A DNA stretch of 64,000 bases from Shiella aurantiaca (GCA_030412945.1 JAUHJS010000001.1:511709-575708); one strand, 5' to 3'; positions 10,368 to 19,204 are shown, numbered from the stretch's first letter. Numbers and translations: made by a program. The notes: generated from the letters alone by a model not told the origin.

Positions 10368-10637
10368 ATGAAAAAATTCAGAGTCTTTACTTTCCAAAAG
10401 AACACTAATAAGTTTGTCGAACATGACTTTGCTGGAATTATTGAGTTTGGAGACGATATAAAAAAACTAGACAGAGATAAATCCTTTTATATGCAAAAAT
10501 CAAAGAATGGTAATTATTACTTTGAAATTTTTATTGATGGGAAACTTTATGAAAGAATTGAGGATGGACAGTCTTTTGTAGAAGGGATAAAGAAAAACAT
10601 GCCAGACGAGTTCTATAAACAGAAATTACAATTGTAA
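10368..10637 (+). CDS. Small hypothetical protein
   Basis: An 89-residue soluble protein with no signal peptide or membrane segment. The sequence alternates charged and aromatic residues (FRVFTFQKNTNKFVEHD, NGNYYFEIFIDGKLYERI), suggesting a small beta-sheet fold. I do not recognise it. Codon use is strongly AT-rich compared with valS, and it lies at the edge of an accessory islet with toxin-antitoxin genes, so it was probably acquired. It begins with ATG after an AT-rich leader. Confidence 0.55.
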   Translation: MKKFRVFTFQKNTNKFVEHDFAGIIEFGDDIKKLDRDKSFYMQKSKNGNYYFEIFIDGKLYERIEDGQSFVEGIKKNMPDEFYKQKLQL

Positions 10638-10695
10638 AGTACCTTATTAAACTAATATTGGCCAATTCTAGTACTGTACTCAAAAATACTCTTAT

Positions 10696-10938
10696 TCATA
10701 ATAATTTACCTTCCAAATAAGAACGCTTTTCATATTCCACATCAAAATCAGCAGGAAGCTTTACGGCCCCCACAATTTTCTTCAGCTTAGGTGATAAACG
10801 CTCATGTTCACTGTCTTGAATCAGTACTTTAAGGTAATCCTCTATAATTTCAGAAAAGCTTTTCCCTTTTCTCTCGGAATATGCCATAGATTGCTCCACC
10901 AGTTCTTTTTCAAGCTTTAAAACCAATCTGACTTTCAT
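10696..10938 (-). CDS. Ribbon-helix-helix antitoxin-like protein (DUF6364-like)
   Basis: An 80-residue protein whose N-terminal strand VRLVLKLEKELVEQS and helices AYSERKGKSFSEIIEDYLK fit a MetJ/Arc-type ribbon-helix-helix DNA-binding domain, as in DUF6364 antitoxins. The C-terminal 30 residues would be the toxin-binding tail; such antitoxins usually precede a PIN-domain toxin. No PIN gene follows here: the next DNA is a 58-base gap and an opposing ORF. It is 33 bases after hicB and may be transcribed with hicAB. It could be an orphan or a third regulator of the HicAB unit. Confidence 0.7.
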   Translation of the reverse strand: MKVRLVLKLEKELVEQSMAYSERKGKSFSEIIEDYLKVLIQDSEHERLSPKLKKIVGAVKLPADFDVEYEKRSYLEGKLL

Positions 10939-10971
10939 GATATTACTTATTAGTTGAATAGAAATTTGCCA

Positions 10972-11352
10972 TTACACCAAACTCAGTTCCGCCATTTCCC
11001 TGCCTATGGCATGAATTCCTTCTAAAATCCTTTTCTTTTGCTTGGCCGAAGCGACTTTTTGCCCGGTAACGTACTGTGACAATAAGGTATAGTTCATCCC
11101 TATCCGTTGGGCCAAGGCTTTTACATTTACAGGAAATACTTCAAAAACACTTTGTAAATCTACCTCAAAAGCAAGATCGGTTTCCTTCACCTCTCTATCT
11201 GCCTCAATGGTCTCAAAATACAGGGTAAGTGCCTCTACCATATGCTGGGTTAATTCCGCCATGCTGCTGCCTGTTGAATACACGGAATAGTCTCTTGCGT
11301 ATGCCGAAAAACCCGTGGCTGTCTTTTCTACTAAAATCACTATTTTCTTCAT
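10972..11352 (-). CDS. hicB: HicB-family antitoxin with helix-turn-helix
   Basis: Antitoxin of a type II toxin-antitoxin pair, 126 residues. The N-terminal half (VILVEKTATGFSAYARD, then STGSSMAELTQHMVEAL) is the partial RNase H-like fold of HicB that blocks HicA. The C-terminal half (ALAQRIGMNYTLLSQYVTG) is a helix-turn-helix for autoregulation. It begins 47 bases after hicA in the usual toxin-first order. Confidence 0.88.
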   Translation of the reverse strand: MKKIVILVEKTATGFSAYARDYSVYSTGSSMAELTQHMVEALTLYFETIEADREVKETDLAFEVDLQSVFEVFPVNVKALAQRIGMNYTLLSQYVTGQKVASAKQKKRILEGIHAIGREMAELSLV

Positions 11353-11399
11353 TTTAACTCTTTTATAACTTCTCCTAAAAAAAAACCAATTATTAGAGA

Positions 11400-11591
11400 T
11401 TACATCAATCCTGCCGCTTTCAAAATACTCTTTTCTGTTCCTTTAGCCATTTCTGCGCTACCGTGATTAGGGAAGATAATCACCCCGTGTTTAATAGGGT
11501 GCTTCAATACTAAGTGAGAACCTTTCCCCTGTCTTTCAATATACCATCCATCACGTTTAAGCATCCTCAGTATTTCACTGCATTTGGCCAT
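11400..11591 (-). CDS. hicA: HicA-family mRNA interferase toxin
   Basis: A 63-residue double-stranded-RNA-binding-like toxin that cleaves mRNA. The fold core is seen as SEILRMLKRDGWYIERQ followed by the catalytic His in KGSHLVLKHP. The frame extends 2 codons upstream to a TTG at 11597, but the ATG at 11591 gives MAKCSEILRML, which fits the family. It is the promoter-proximal gene of the hicA-hicB-RHH unit. Confidence 0.88.
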   Translation of the reverse strand: MAKCSEILRMLKRDGWYIERQGKGSHLVLKHPIKHGVIIFPNHGSAEMAKGTEKSILKAAGLM

Positions 11592-11609
11592 AGGCAATAT
11601 ATTAACACC

Positions 11610-11627
11610 ATTAAAGTATATTAAAGT
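11610..11627. promoter_or_regulatory. Possible HicB operator (direct repeats)
   Basis: ATTAAAGT occurs twice, at 11610-11617 and 11620-11627, with a 10-base period, 19 bases upstream of the hicA ATG. One helical-turn spacing is what a dimeric HTH repressor could use. HicB binding is inference. Confidence 0.3.
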
Positions 11628-11752
11628 TTACTTTTTAGCAAATAAATTCCTACCCAACTTTCAAATTCCTTCCCCCTCCTCTTTTACCAGCGGATTTCGC
11701 TTTGGTTTCCTTTTTACTATATTGGTAACATTAACCTTTGAAACCAATCCTT

Positions 11753-13036
11753 ATGAAGCACTCCCTTTTAACCCTTGCCTTGATTCTCTCATTTGCGGGC
11801 ATTTTGTTCGGCCAAAAGACCTATATCCATGCCGGAAGCCTGATTGACGGACAAAATAAAAACATTCAGAAAGAAATGACCCTGATAGTGGAAGGCAATC
11901 AGATTATCGACATTCAAAAAGGGTATCAGTCGGCAGGGGCTTCTGATCAACTTATTGACCTAAAATCCTACACCGTGATGCCCGGTTTTATCGACTTGCA
12001 TGTGCATATCGAAAGCCAGACCAGCAAAACCAGCTATATGAACCGCTTTACGCTCAATGAGGCCGATATCGCCTACCAAGCAGCCAGCTATGCGGAAACC
12101 ACCCTTTTAGCGGGTTTCACTACCGTGCGCGATTTGGGCGGAACTGGCGTAAACATTGCTTTGCGCAAGGCCATTGACCAAGGGATTGCTACCGGACCAC
12201 GTATTTTCACTGCCGGAAAATCGCTGGCCGTAACGGGAGGCCATGCCGACCCTACCAATGGTTTCAAGAAAGAACTGATGGGCAACCCTGGTCCGCGTGA
12301 AGGGGTAGTGAATAGTCCGGAAGAAGGGCGCCAAGCGGTGCGCCAACGCGTAAAAGACGGTGCAGATGTGATAAAAATTACTGCAACAGGTGGGGTTTTG
12401 AGCTTAGCCAAAGATGGTTCGGCACCTCAGTTTACCATAGAAGAAATTAGAGCAATTACGGAAACCGCAGCTGATTATGGTATGCACGTAGCGGCTCACG
12501 CCCACGGTGCCGAGGGTATGAAAAGAGCGATAAAAGGAGGTGTAAAAACCATTGAGCACGGGACTTTTATGGATGATGAAGTGATTGCGCTCATGAAGCA
12601 GTATGGCGCCTATTATGTACCCACCATCACGGCTGGCCGTACGGTGGCCGATAGCGCCAAAGTGGAAGGATACTACCCGAGCATAGTAGTGCCAAAAGCG
12701 CTTGCGGTAGGGCCACAAATCCAAGATACCTTTACCAAAGCCTACAAAGCAGGCGTAAAAATCGCTTTCGGGACGGATGCAGGAGTATTTGTACATGGCA
12801 GAAATGCTATTGAATTTCAACTGATGGTGGAGGGAGGAATGCCTGCTATGGAAGCTATACAATCGGCCACCAAAGTAGCCGCTGAAGTATTAGGAAAAGA
12901 GAAATCACTCGGAACTTTAGAAAAAGGGAAACTGGCGGATATAGTGGCCGTGAAAGGTGACCCTATCAAGAATATCGAATTGCTGCAAGCGATTGACTTT
13001 GTAATGAAAGACGGCAAGGTATATAAGGACAGATGA
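11753..13036 (+). CDS. Secreted metal-dependent amidohydrolase (prolidase / imidazolonepropionase-like)
   Basis: A 427-residue amidohydrolase with a signal peptide (SLLTLALILSFAGILFGQ), so periplasmic or secreted. Binuclear metal ligands are seen as DLHVHIE, the likely carboxylated lysine in DVIKITATGG, the histidines in HAHGAEGM and IEHG, and the aspartate in FGTDAGV. The closing LADIVAVKGDP is typical of the family. Close relatives include Xaa-Pro dipeptidases and N-acyl amino acid hydrolases; the substrate cannot be told. The frame opens at a TTG (11738), but the ATG at 11753 gives the export signal directly. Confidence 0.88.
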   Translation: MKHSLLTLALILSFAGILFGQKTYIHAGSLIDGQNKNIQKEMTLIVEGNQIIDIQKGYQSAGASDQLIDLKSYTVMPGFIDLHVHIESQTSKTSYMNRFTLNEADIAYQAASYAETTLLAGFTTVRDLGGTGVNIALRKAIDQGIATGPRIFTAGKSLAVTGGHADPTNGFKKELMGNPGPREGVVNSPEEGRQAVRQRVKDGADVIKITATGGVLSLAKDGSAPQFTIEEIRAITETAADYGMHVAAHAHGAEGMKRAIKGGVKTIEHGTFMDDEVIALMKQYGAYYVPTITAGRTVADSAKVEGYYPSIVVPKALAVGPQIQDTFTKAYKAGVKIAFGTDAGVFVHGRNAIEFQLMVEGGMPAMEAIQSATKVAAEVLGKEKSLGTLEKGKLADIVAVKGDPIKNIELLQAIDFVMKDGKVYKDR

Positions 13037-13048
13037 GATATTATAATT

Positions 13049-13092
13049 GGCTATTAGCTTTTGGCCATTAGCCTTTGACTTTTAGCCATTAG
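13049..13092. repeat. Degenerate tandem repeat, three ~14-bp units
   Basis: Units GGCTATTAGCTTTT, GGCCATTAGCCTTT and GACTTTTAGCCATTAG follow one another just after the amidohydrolase stop. No hairpin with a T-run is formed, so it is not a clear terminator. Confidence 0.5.
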
Positions 13093-13164
13093 AATAGTAA
13101 AGTTAAATAAAACGGTCAAGTCTAATTAGGCATCTTCACACACTAACAACTATCAACTAAAAAT

Positions 13165-14259
13165 ATGATTTTCAGCAAAGATATTAAATGGAAACAACTT
13201 TGGAGCTTGGTGGCCCTGCATGCCTCTATCATCATCGGTTGGATTGCCTATTATAATTATCAGCCCAAATTATTGGCCCAATATAATTACCAAGACTATG
13301 GTTTCTTTTTAGTTATTGCTCAAGCAATAATCTTATTTATCACCCCTCCTGTTGCCGGCTGGCTGGGCGACCGCTATCGTAAGCGTTCGGGGCATCGTTT
13401 GCCCATTATTGCTATGGGCATCAGCTTTGCCGCTATGATTTTCATGACGGTAGCCTTTACCTTAATTATCAATCCGCCCGAGGCTTTTCTTTTCTTGCTC
13501 CCAGTATTAATTATTCTATGGCTGATATCCATGAGTATTTTCACTAGTCCTGCGCTATCTACTTCAGAATTATTCGCACCTTCAGGTAAACTACCTACCG
13601 TAGTAGCGATTCTATCCATAGTATCCGGTCTACTCTACTCCATCGAGCCTATTATTGTGGATATTATCGACTTCTGGGGAGCTCCTTTCACCTTTTTTGC
13701 AGGTGGTGCCTTGGTTTTTGTTTCCGGATATTACCTCCGCAACAGCATTACCAATAGCACCATTACTGACACCGTGCCGGAAAACACCGTGGATGATAGC
13801 GGTATCATGAGCTATGTACGCATCTTCTTTGTGGGACTAGCTTTTGGCTTGGTAACCGCTGTTATTTTCAATATCCTGCCTGATAAAATCGGAGATAAAT
13901 TTACCAACCTTCTGAACCTAGGTTGGCAAGGAAAAGCTTGGGTATCGGTATTTCTTGCCCTATCGGCTATTTTGTGTATCCCTATAAGTGCTTGGGTTGA
14001 AAAAACGGGGCTTCAAAAATCCCTGCGCATTGGGCTTATTTTCTCATTACTGCTGATTAGTACCATTTTAAGTACTTCTAATACAAGTACCTTATTAATC
14101 CTATTATTCATGTTTGCAGCCGCCTATAGTGTGCTATCCGTTTCTGCCTTACCCATGGCACTTACTCGCTCAGGGCTAACGCATAAAGTATTAGCCATAG
14201 GTATTTTCTTCAGCGGTGTAGAACTTCCCAATAGCATAATAGATGCACTTATGTACTAA
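13165..14259 (+). CDS. MFS-like membrane transporter
   Basis: A 364-residue polytopic membrane protein, somewhat short for MFS (usually near 400), with about ten to twelve hydrophobic segments. The loop GDRYRKRSGHRLPII after the second helix resembles the MFS loop 2-3 motif, and GWIAYYNYQPKLL resembles the first helix of sugar-cation symporters. The substrate is unknown. The stop is 3 bases before the next gene, so the two are one operon. Confidence 0.7.
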   Translation: MIFSKDIKWKQLWSLVALHASIIIGWIAYYNYQPKLLAQYNYQDYGFFLVIAQAIILFITPPVAGWLGDRYRKRSGHRLPIIAMGISFAAMIFMTVAFTLIINPPEAFLFLLPVLIILWLISMSIFTSPALSTSELFAPSGKLPTVVAILSIVSGLLYSIEPIIVDIIDFWGAPFTFFAGGALVFVSGYYLRNSITNSTITDTVPENTVDDSGIMSYVRIFFVGLAFGLVTAVIFNILPDKIGDKFTNLLNLGWQGKAWVSVFLALSAILCIPISAWVEKTGLQKSLRIGLIFSLLLISTILSTSNTSTLLILLFMFAAAYSVLSVSALPMALTRSGLTHKVLAIGIFFSGVELPNSIIDALMY

Positions 14260-14262
14260 GAA

Positions 14263-15294
14263 ATGAAGGTAAAAAAGGAAGAAGAACAGGTAATTCGGGA
14301 TTTTTTAGAAGAACTCAAGAGTAAAGAGCTTGTCAGTGAACAGCAAGAGCAGCGTTACCTCCAAGAGCTGGAACCTAGCCGCTTCGACTGGCATGCGCTT
14401 ACCACCTACTCCTTCCTTTTTGCTATCATTTGTATCATCATCGCTACGGTTTCTCTGCTGGCCGATAATCTGCTCCTTACCCTTCTGGATAACCTTTGGG
14501 AAAGTCCTCACCTGTTAAAATCTACTTTATTTGGCTCAATTGCTGCCTTTCTGTTATACAAAGGACAAAAGCGCAAGCAAACAGCTCCTCAAAACACCTG
14601 GAGCAACGAAACCTTCTTTCTCTTAGGCATAGTGGCTATTGCCAGTGCCTTATCGTTTTTAGGATTGGCCCTCAATAATGATTCGGGGCATTTTAGTCTG
14701 CTGATTTTACTCGCCACTTTGGTATATGCCGTCATAGGCATTTGGTTGCAATCGCGCTTGGTGTGGTTTTTTAGCCTAATTAGTTTGGGTGCTTGGTTTG
14801 GTACCGAAACAGGCTACCTTAGCCAGTGGGATGCCTATTATTTCGGCATGAACTACCCCCTACGCTTTGCCCTACTCGGACTGGGCATTATTTTACTCAG
14901 CTTTGTGATGGCGCAATGGGCACGCCTTGAGGCTTTCATTTCCCTCACCCGATTGGTGGGCGTGGCGCACCTGCTTCTTTCGCTTTGGGTGCTGTCCATC
15001 ACCGGAAACTATGGCGATTGGGAACTATGGCTGGAGGCCAGTCAGGTACGAATGATTACGTGGGTTGCATTAGCCTTTGCAAGCAGTTGTGCGGTGATTT
15101 ACTGGGGACTAAAAACCCAAGATGAATGGCTGCGCGGCTTCGGTATCAGTTTTCTATTCCTGTTTCTTTATACCCAATACTTTGTATTTCTTTGGGATGT
15201 GATGCACAAAGCATTGTTTTTCTTTATTCTGGCCGCTTCGTTCTGGATTATTGGCCGAAAGGCGGAACAAATGGGCCTTATTAAGAAGAAGTAA
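14263..15294 (+). CDS. Polytopic membrane protein, DUF2157-like
   Basis: A 343-residue protein. Residues 1-45 are a charged cytoplasmic helical region (EEQVIRDFLEELKSKEL); the rest holds about eight to ten transmembrane helices. A helical N-domain followed by many helices resembles DUF2157, but I am not certain. It is coupled to the MFS-like gene with 3 bases between them. No function can be assigned. Confidence 0.6.
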   Translation: MKVKKEEEQVIRDFLEELKSKELVSEQQEQRYLQELEPSRFDWHALTTYSFLFAIICIIIATVSLLADNLLLTLLDNLWESPHLLKSTLFGSIAAFLLYKGQKRKQTAPQNTWSNETFFLLGIVAIASALSFLGLALNNDSGHFSLLILLATLVYAVIGIWLQSRLVWFFSLISLGAWFGTETGYLSQWDAYYFGMNYPLRFALLGLGIILLSFVMAQWARLEAFISLTRLVGVAHLLLSLWVLSITGNYGDWELWLEASQVRMITWVALAFASSCAVIYWGLKTQDEWLRGFGISFLFLFLYTQYFVFLWDVMHKALFFFILAASFWIIGRKAEQMGLIKKK

Positions 15295-15304
15295 GAGGGG
15301 ATAA

Positions 15305-16165
15305 TTATAATCGGCTAAGCACCTTTTTTATCAGCGAATCCACCACCTTATCCGGATTTTTGGAAAACTTGTTGGTAATGCGATTGGCAATAATGGCATT
15401 CACACTTACTACTTCATGACCCAGCAAGCGCCCCATGGCGTAGTAGCCGGCTGTTTCCATCTCAAAATTGGTCAACCACTGGTCATTGTGATGGAAGTAA
15501 TTCAATTGCTCTATGAGTTTAGGTAGCTTCAAGCCCAAGCGAACAATTCGCCCCTGAGGGGCATAAAACCCCGGTGCCGTAAGCGTGTTTCCCTTCATCA
15601 TATCTTCCCCTAGCTGGGCAATCAAGCTTTCAGAACCTTTCACACAATAGGGAGTAAACGGCAATCCTATGGCTTCTTGCAATGTATTAGCTAGCTCCTG
15701 CTCGTCAGGCGTAGACTTTAGATTATAAAATTGCATGAGGGTATCCAAGCCAAAAGCATATTGGCTAATTAGGTGACTACCCAAGGGAATATCTGACTGC
15801 AAACTACCGGAAGTACCAATACGGATAATTTTCAGCTTGCGCTTTTTACTCTTCACCACGCGCTCCTTCAAATCTACATTCACGAGGGCATCTAGCTCGG
15901 TCAGGGCGATTTCCACATTATCGGTGCCCATTCCGGTACTCATTACCGTAATGCGCTTATTATTAAGCGTACCTGTATGCGTGATAAACTCGCGCTTGTT
16001 CATCTCAAAGTCTACCGTATCAAAATACTGACTGATGCGATGTACGCGGTTGGGGTCACCTACGGTAATAATGGTTTCGGCAATGTCTTGTGGCCGAAGG
16101 CTCAGGTGATATACCGAGCCATCGGGGTTCAAGATAAGTTCTGATTCGGGGATACGTGCGTTCAC
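15305..16165 (-). CDS. Nucleoside phosphorylase (uridine phosphorylase-like)
   Basis: A 286-residue enzyme of the PNP/UDP family that splits nucleosides with phosphate for salvage. GDPNRV binds phosphate, STGMGTDNVEI and RIGTSGSLQ are core motifs, and the ribose-binding NFEMETAGYYAMG contains the expected Glu-Met-Glu. The pattern favours uridine phosphorylase, but purine activity is not excluded. The start is GTG (16165); there is no ATG near it. It is 5 bases after trhO. Confidence 0.85.
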   Translation of the reverse strand: MNARIPESELILNPDGSVYHLSLRPQDIAETIITVGDPNRVHRISQYFDTVDFEMNKREFITHTGTLNNKRITVMSTGMGTDNVEIALTELDALVNVDLKERVVKSKKRKLKIIRIGTSGSLQSDIPLGSHLISQYAFGLDTLMQFYNLKSTPDEQELANTLQEAIGLPFTPYCVKGSESLIAQLGEDMMKGNTLTAPGFYAPQGRIVRLGLKLPKLIEQLNYFHHNDQWLTNFEMETAGYYAMGRLLGHEVVSVNAIIANRITNKFSKNPDKVVDSLIKKVLSRL

Positions 16166-16170
16166 AGCAC

Positions 16171-17160
16171 TTAAGATACATGGAGTTGATTAATATCAGA
16201 AGGAAGTGCCGTTTTTTTATTTCGGTTAAGTCCCTTGTAGGGATTGTAGCCGTTGCTTTCTTTCTGATAATAGCCTGTGCCATCGTAGGGGCGCTTTTCA
16301 GGATGCTCTTTGCAAGCTTCTGAGCAAGCTCCTTCCATTTTCCAGCCGCAGTCCTCGCAAATAGGCACATGCAAGTTGCACACAGGATTGGCGCAGTTCA
16401 CCATACGGTCGGTTTTGGTATGGCAAATATGGCATTCGGAAATAACCACCGGATTCACCTTATTGATATTAGCAATTACTCGGTTATCAAACACATAGCA
16501 TTTTCCTTCAAAATCCTCCCCACCTTCTTCAATACCGTATTTGATGATACCGCCATGCAATTGGTATACATTTTCAAAGCCTTGTTCTAGCAAATAGGCA
16601 CTGGCTTTTTCACATTTGATACCGCCTGTACAATAGGTGACTATCTTTTTACCTTTATATTTCTCCAGCTCCGATACCTTGTCAGGAAAATCACGGAAAT
16701 TTTCGATATCGAGGGTAACGGCATTTTTGAATTTGCCTACGTGATGTTCGTAATTAGAACGAACATCTACTATCACCACATCTTCATCATCTTTAATTTT
16801 CTTAAATTCTGAAGGCTCTAGGTGTATCCCCGTCCGCTGATTGGGGTCGATATGGCGCAAACTGGAATGCACAATTTCAGGTTTAACACGCACATGCAGC
16901 TTGGCAAAACCATGTGTGGGGGATTCCTCTACTTTGAAATCAATTTTTGAAAAACGCGAATCGGCTTTTAAATCGGCCATATACTTTTCACAATCCTCGC
17001 GCAAACCCGATACGGTGCCATTCAGCCCTTCGGAAGCGACAATAATACGCCCGCGAATGTTGTTTTCGATACAATACAGGTGGTGATCGATACGGAACTG
17101 CTCAGGATCCTCAATGGGTGTGTAGCAGTAATACAGTAAGATAAGGTATTTATTTTCCAT
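16171..17160 (-). CDS. trhO: tRNA uridine(34) hydroxylase, rhodanese-like
   Basis: Oxygen-dependent hydroxylation of U34 in tRNA (YceA/TrhO family), 329 residues. The N-terminal domain ends with HRDIDPNQRT-like LRHIDPNQRTGIHL. A rhodanese domain follows (VDVRSNYEHHVGKF), with the active Cys in TYCTGGIKCEKA. The C-terminal cysteine cluster (CHICHTKTDR, CANPVCNLHVPICEDCG, CSEACK) is a zinc-binding tail typical of longer members. It leads an operon with the nucleoside phosphorylase. Confidence 0.93.
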   Translation of the reverse strand: MENKYLILLYYCYTPIEDPEQFRIDHHLYCIENNIRGRIIVASEGLNGTVSGLREDCEKYMADLKADSRFSKIDFKVEESPTHGFAKLHVRVKPEIVHSSLRHIDPNQRTGIHLEPSEFKKIKDDEDVVIVDVRSNYEHHVGKFKNAVTLDIENFRDFPDKVSELEKYKGKKIVTYCTGGIKCEKASAYLLEQGFENVYQLHGGIIKYGIEEGGEDFEGKCYVFDNRVIANINKVNPVVISECHICHTKTDRMVNCANPVCNLHVPICEDCGWKMEGACSEACKEHPEKRPYDGTGYYQKESNGYNPYKGLNRNKKTALPSDINQLHVS

Positions 17161-17231
17161 AAAACTCAGCCTTGTTTCAGCAAGGTGTTAATGGTGAACA
17201 AAATATAATTAATTTACTAAACTTTTCTTTA

Positions 17232-17870
17232 TCAGCTTTTTACCGATTGGGCAGGATTGCCAAATACGGTCTCGTTTTTCTTCACATCGCTAATCACCAC
17301 CGATCCGGCTCCTACGCGCGCACCCTTTCCAATGGTCACGCCTGACACCACAGTTACACCGGAACCAATAAAAGCACCATCCTCAATAGTAACTCCGGCA
17401 TTAATTACCGAACCAGCCCCTATTTGCACAAAATCGCCTAAGCGCGCCTCATGCTCAATAATAGCCCCAGAGTGAATCAAGCAATGCTGACCGATAGTAG
17501 CAAAAGCTCCTACACGCACTTGGGCATTGATGAAATTACCATACCCAATAGTAGCAGTACTCGCGATAATCGATTGATTATGCACGCAGTTCACAGGCAT
17601 TACCTTTCTGCGATCCACTAGCATCTCTACCACATTTTTGCGCAGCTTGTTATCATCAAAAGCCACAAAGGCTTCGCATTTCTTACCAATAAACTTTAGG
17701 TAGCCGTCATCATCCGTTGCCCCCATTACCGAAATAGAGTCAATCTCCGTTCCGTGCAAGGCTTTATCATCATCCAAAAAGCAGTATACCACTACCCCAT
17801 TTTGTTGAAAAATATCAAGGGCGGCCTTTCCCAAACCATTAGCACCAAAAATTATTACCGGATTCTCCAT
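17232..17870 (-). CDS. NeuD/PglD-like sugar O-/N-acyltransferase
   Basis: A 212-residue acetyltransferase. Residues 1-90 form a small Rossmann-like domain (VIIFGANGLGKAALDIF) with FLDDD. From about 95 onward hexapeptide repeats form a left-handed beta helix (AFATIGQHCLIHSGAIIEHE, then IGAGSVINAGVTIEDGAFIG). Members acetylate amino sugars or sialic acids for surface glycans. No other glycan gene is obvious beyond the membrane protein at 17927-19204, so the substrate is open. It has a near-perfect promoter of its own. Confidence 0.85.
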   Translation of the reverse strand: MENPVIIFGANGLGKAALDIFQQNGVVVYCFLDDDKALHGTEIDSISVMGATDDDGYLKFIGKKCEAFVAFDDNKLRKNVVEMLVDRRKVMPVNCVHNQSIIASTATIGYGNFINAQVRVGAFATIGQHCLIHSGAIIEHEARLGDFVQIGAGSVINAGVTIEDGAFIGSGVTVVSGVTIGKGARVGAGSVVISDVKKNETVFGNPAQSVKS

Positions 17871-17885
17871 AGCTTTTTAAAAATG

Positions 17886-17915
17886 CAAAGGTACGCTTAT
17901 TCCGCCAAAGTACAA
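17886..17915 (-). promoter_or_regulatory. Consensus Bacteroidota promoter for the NeuD-like gene
   Basis: On the minus strand TTG (17915-17913) is followed after exactly 19 bases by TACCTTTG (17893-17886), the ideal -33/-7 arrangement. Transcription would start about 10 bases before the ATG at 17870. Confidence 0.7.
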
Positions 17916-17926
17916 TCTGATAAAAA

Positions 17927-19204
17927 TCAAGTTTTTGACTGGGCAAACCTATCCAACCACCACGCATTGCCTAATAGCAGCAAATAGACCCAAATGGGAT
18001 AAAAAACAATGCGGTAGCGGCTCAATGTACCCCAATTGGGCGCAGCAAAAGGGAGAAGAAAGGCTAAAGAAATAATCCACATAAGAGCAAAAAAGAGAAG
18101 AACGGGCTGTTTTATGCTCGTTTTTCGGGAAACAAACCCAAGTACTGCACCAAGGCTCAATAACGCTACAAGAAGATTTTCGGCACTAATAATCAGGGGA
18201 AGCACTCCAGAAATCTCCCCCAAAAAAGGTCGGTATAATGTGGCCATTAATGCTTGGGGCAAATACGAGAGGAAACTAGTCAGACTTGGTTCTAAATCAG
18301 CAAAAATTACCGCATGCTCCTCAGCCGATTGGGCGATTCCATCTTCATAATTGAGTACCATCACTTCCAAAATATGCTGATAATGCAAATTATAATGGCT
18401 GAATGAAATTCCTACCACTGCTACCAGCACCACTGCTGCACTGATTAATAGTGCTTTAGTAAAAGATAATGCCCAGCGTAGGTGCAAATAGCGAATTACA
18501 AGGAGCCCCGTACTCAATGGCAAAAGCGTAGCCAATACATAATATTTGAGTTTCCAAACACAAACTGCCAGCACACAATACACTACAAGATGCCGCCACT
18601 GAAGCTTGGGAAGGAAATACAAACGGATACTGAGGCCAATTAAAGCTGCTATAGCTCCCAAGGCAAGACTATCCTTCAAAACTCCCGATGACCAAAACAC
18701 GGTACTGGGAATAAGCAAACACGCCAGAGGTGCTGCCCAGGTATTGGATGGAAAGGCTTCTACCAACACTTTGCACAAGTACCAAAGCCCCAAAAACGAA
18801 AAGCTGCTAAGAAAAAGGCCACTAAGCCAATAATTTTGGTAGGTGAGTAAATGGAGCAGGCTTAATACTTTAGCAAAAAGAAAACTGCGTGGCTCGTGCG
18901 GAAACTGAAGAAACTCTTCAAAAATCAAAGGAATTTTATCGGTAAAAAGAAGCTCTGCATATTCCAAAGGACTGTAAAGCGCAATCTGATATAAGACCTG
19001 TGCCTCTTGATGAAAGCGCCAGGTATCGCCACTTGGATAATACCATGTGTACACCAAGCCCAAAGCCAAACCACTGATCAGATGAAGGCCCAAGCCCGGC
19101 AAAAACCATTTATCTATCCTCGGACTGCTCAATCGCTTTCTACTATAATAGAGCAAAAGACTCAGGAGAACAAGGCTAAGAAATTCGAAAAGAGCTGCTA
19201 TCAT
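17927..19204 (-). CDS. Polytopic membrane protein (GT-C or polymerase-like)
   Basis: A 425-residue membrane protein with roughly ten to twelve hydrophobic helices. The first periplasmic loop has YYPSGDTWRFHQEAQ and a central loop has SSGVLKDSLALG. The layout resembles membrane glycosyltransferases or polysaccharide polymerases, but no diagnostic motif is seen. Its ATG overlaps the DUF2851 stop (ATGA), so it is translationally coupled. The glycan guess rests partly on the neighbouring acyltransferase. Confidence 0.6.
   Translation of the reverse strand: MIAALFEFLSLVLLSLLLYYSRKRLSSPRIDKWFLPGLGLHLISGLALGLVYTWYYPSGDTWRFHQEAQVLYQIALYSPLEYAELLFTDKIPLIFEEFLQFPHEPRSFLFAKVLSLLHLLTYQNYWLSGLFLSSFSFLGLWYLCKVLVEAFPSNTWAAPLACLLIPSTVFWSSGVLKDSLALGAIAALIGLSIRLYFLPKLQWRHLVVYCVLAVCVWKLKYYVLATLLPLSTGLLVIRYLHLRWALSFTKALLISAAVVLVAVVGISFSHYNLHYQHILEVMVLNYEDGIAQSAEEHAVIFADLEPSLTSFLSYLPQALMATLYRPFLGEISGVLPLIISAENLLVALLSLGAVLGFVSRKTSIKQPVLLFFALMWIISLAFLLPFAAPNWGTLSRYRIVFYPIWVYLLLLGNAWWLDRFAQSKT

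Noticed and set aside
13049-13092. Tandem repeats considered as a CRISPR remnant
   Set aside because: Units are only 14 bases, degenerate and without spacers; no cas gene is near.
17170-17185. CCTTG/CAAGG hairpin before trhO
   Set aside because: Only 5 pairs, with no T-run on either strand; not a convincing terminator or riboswitch.
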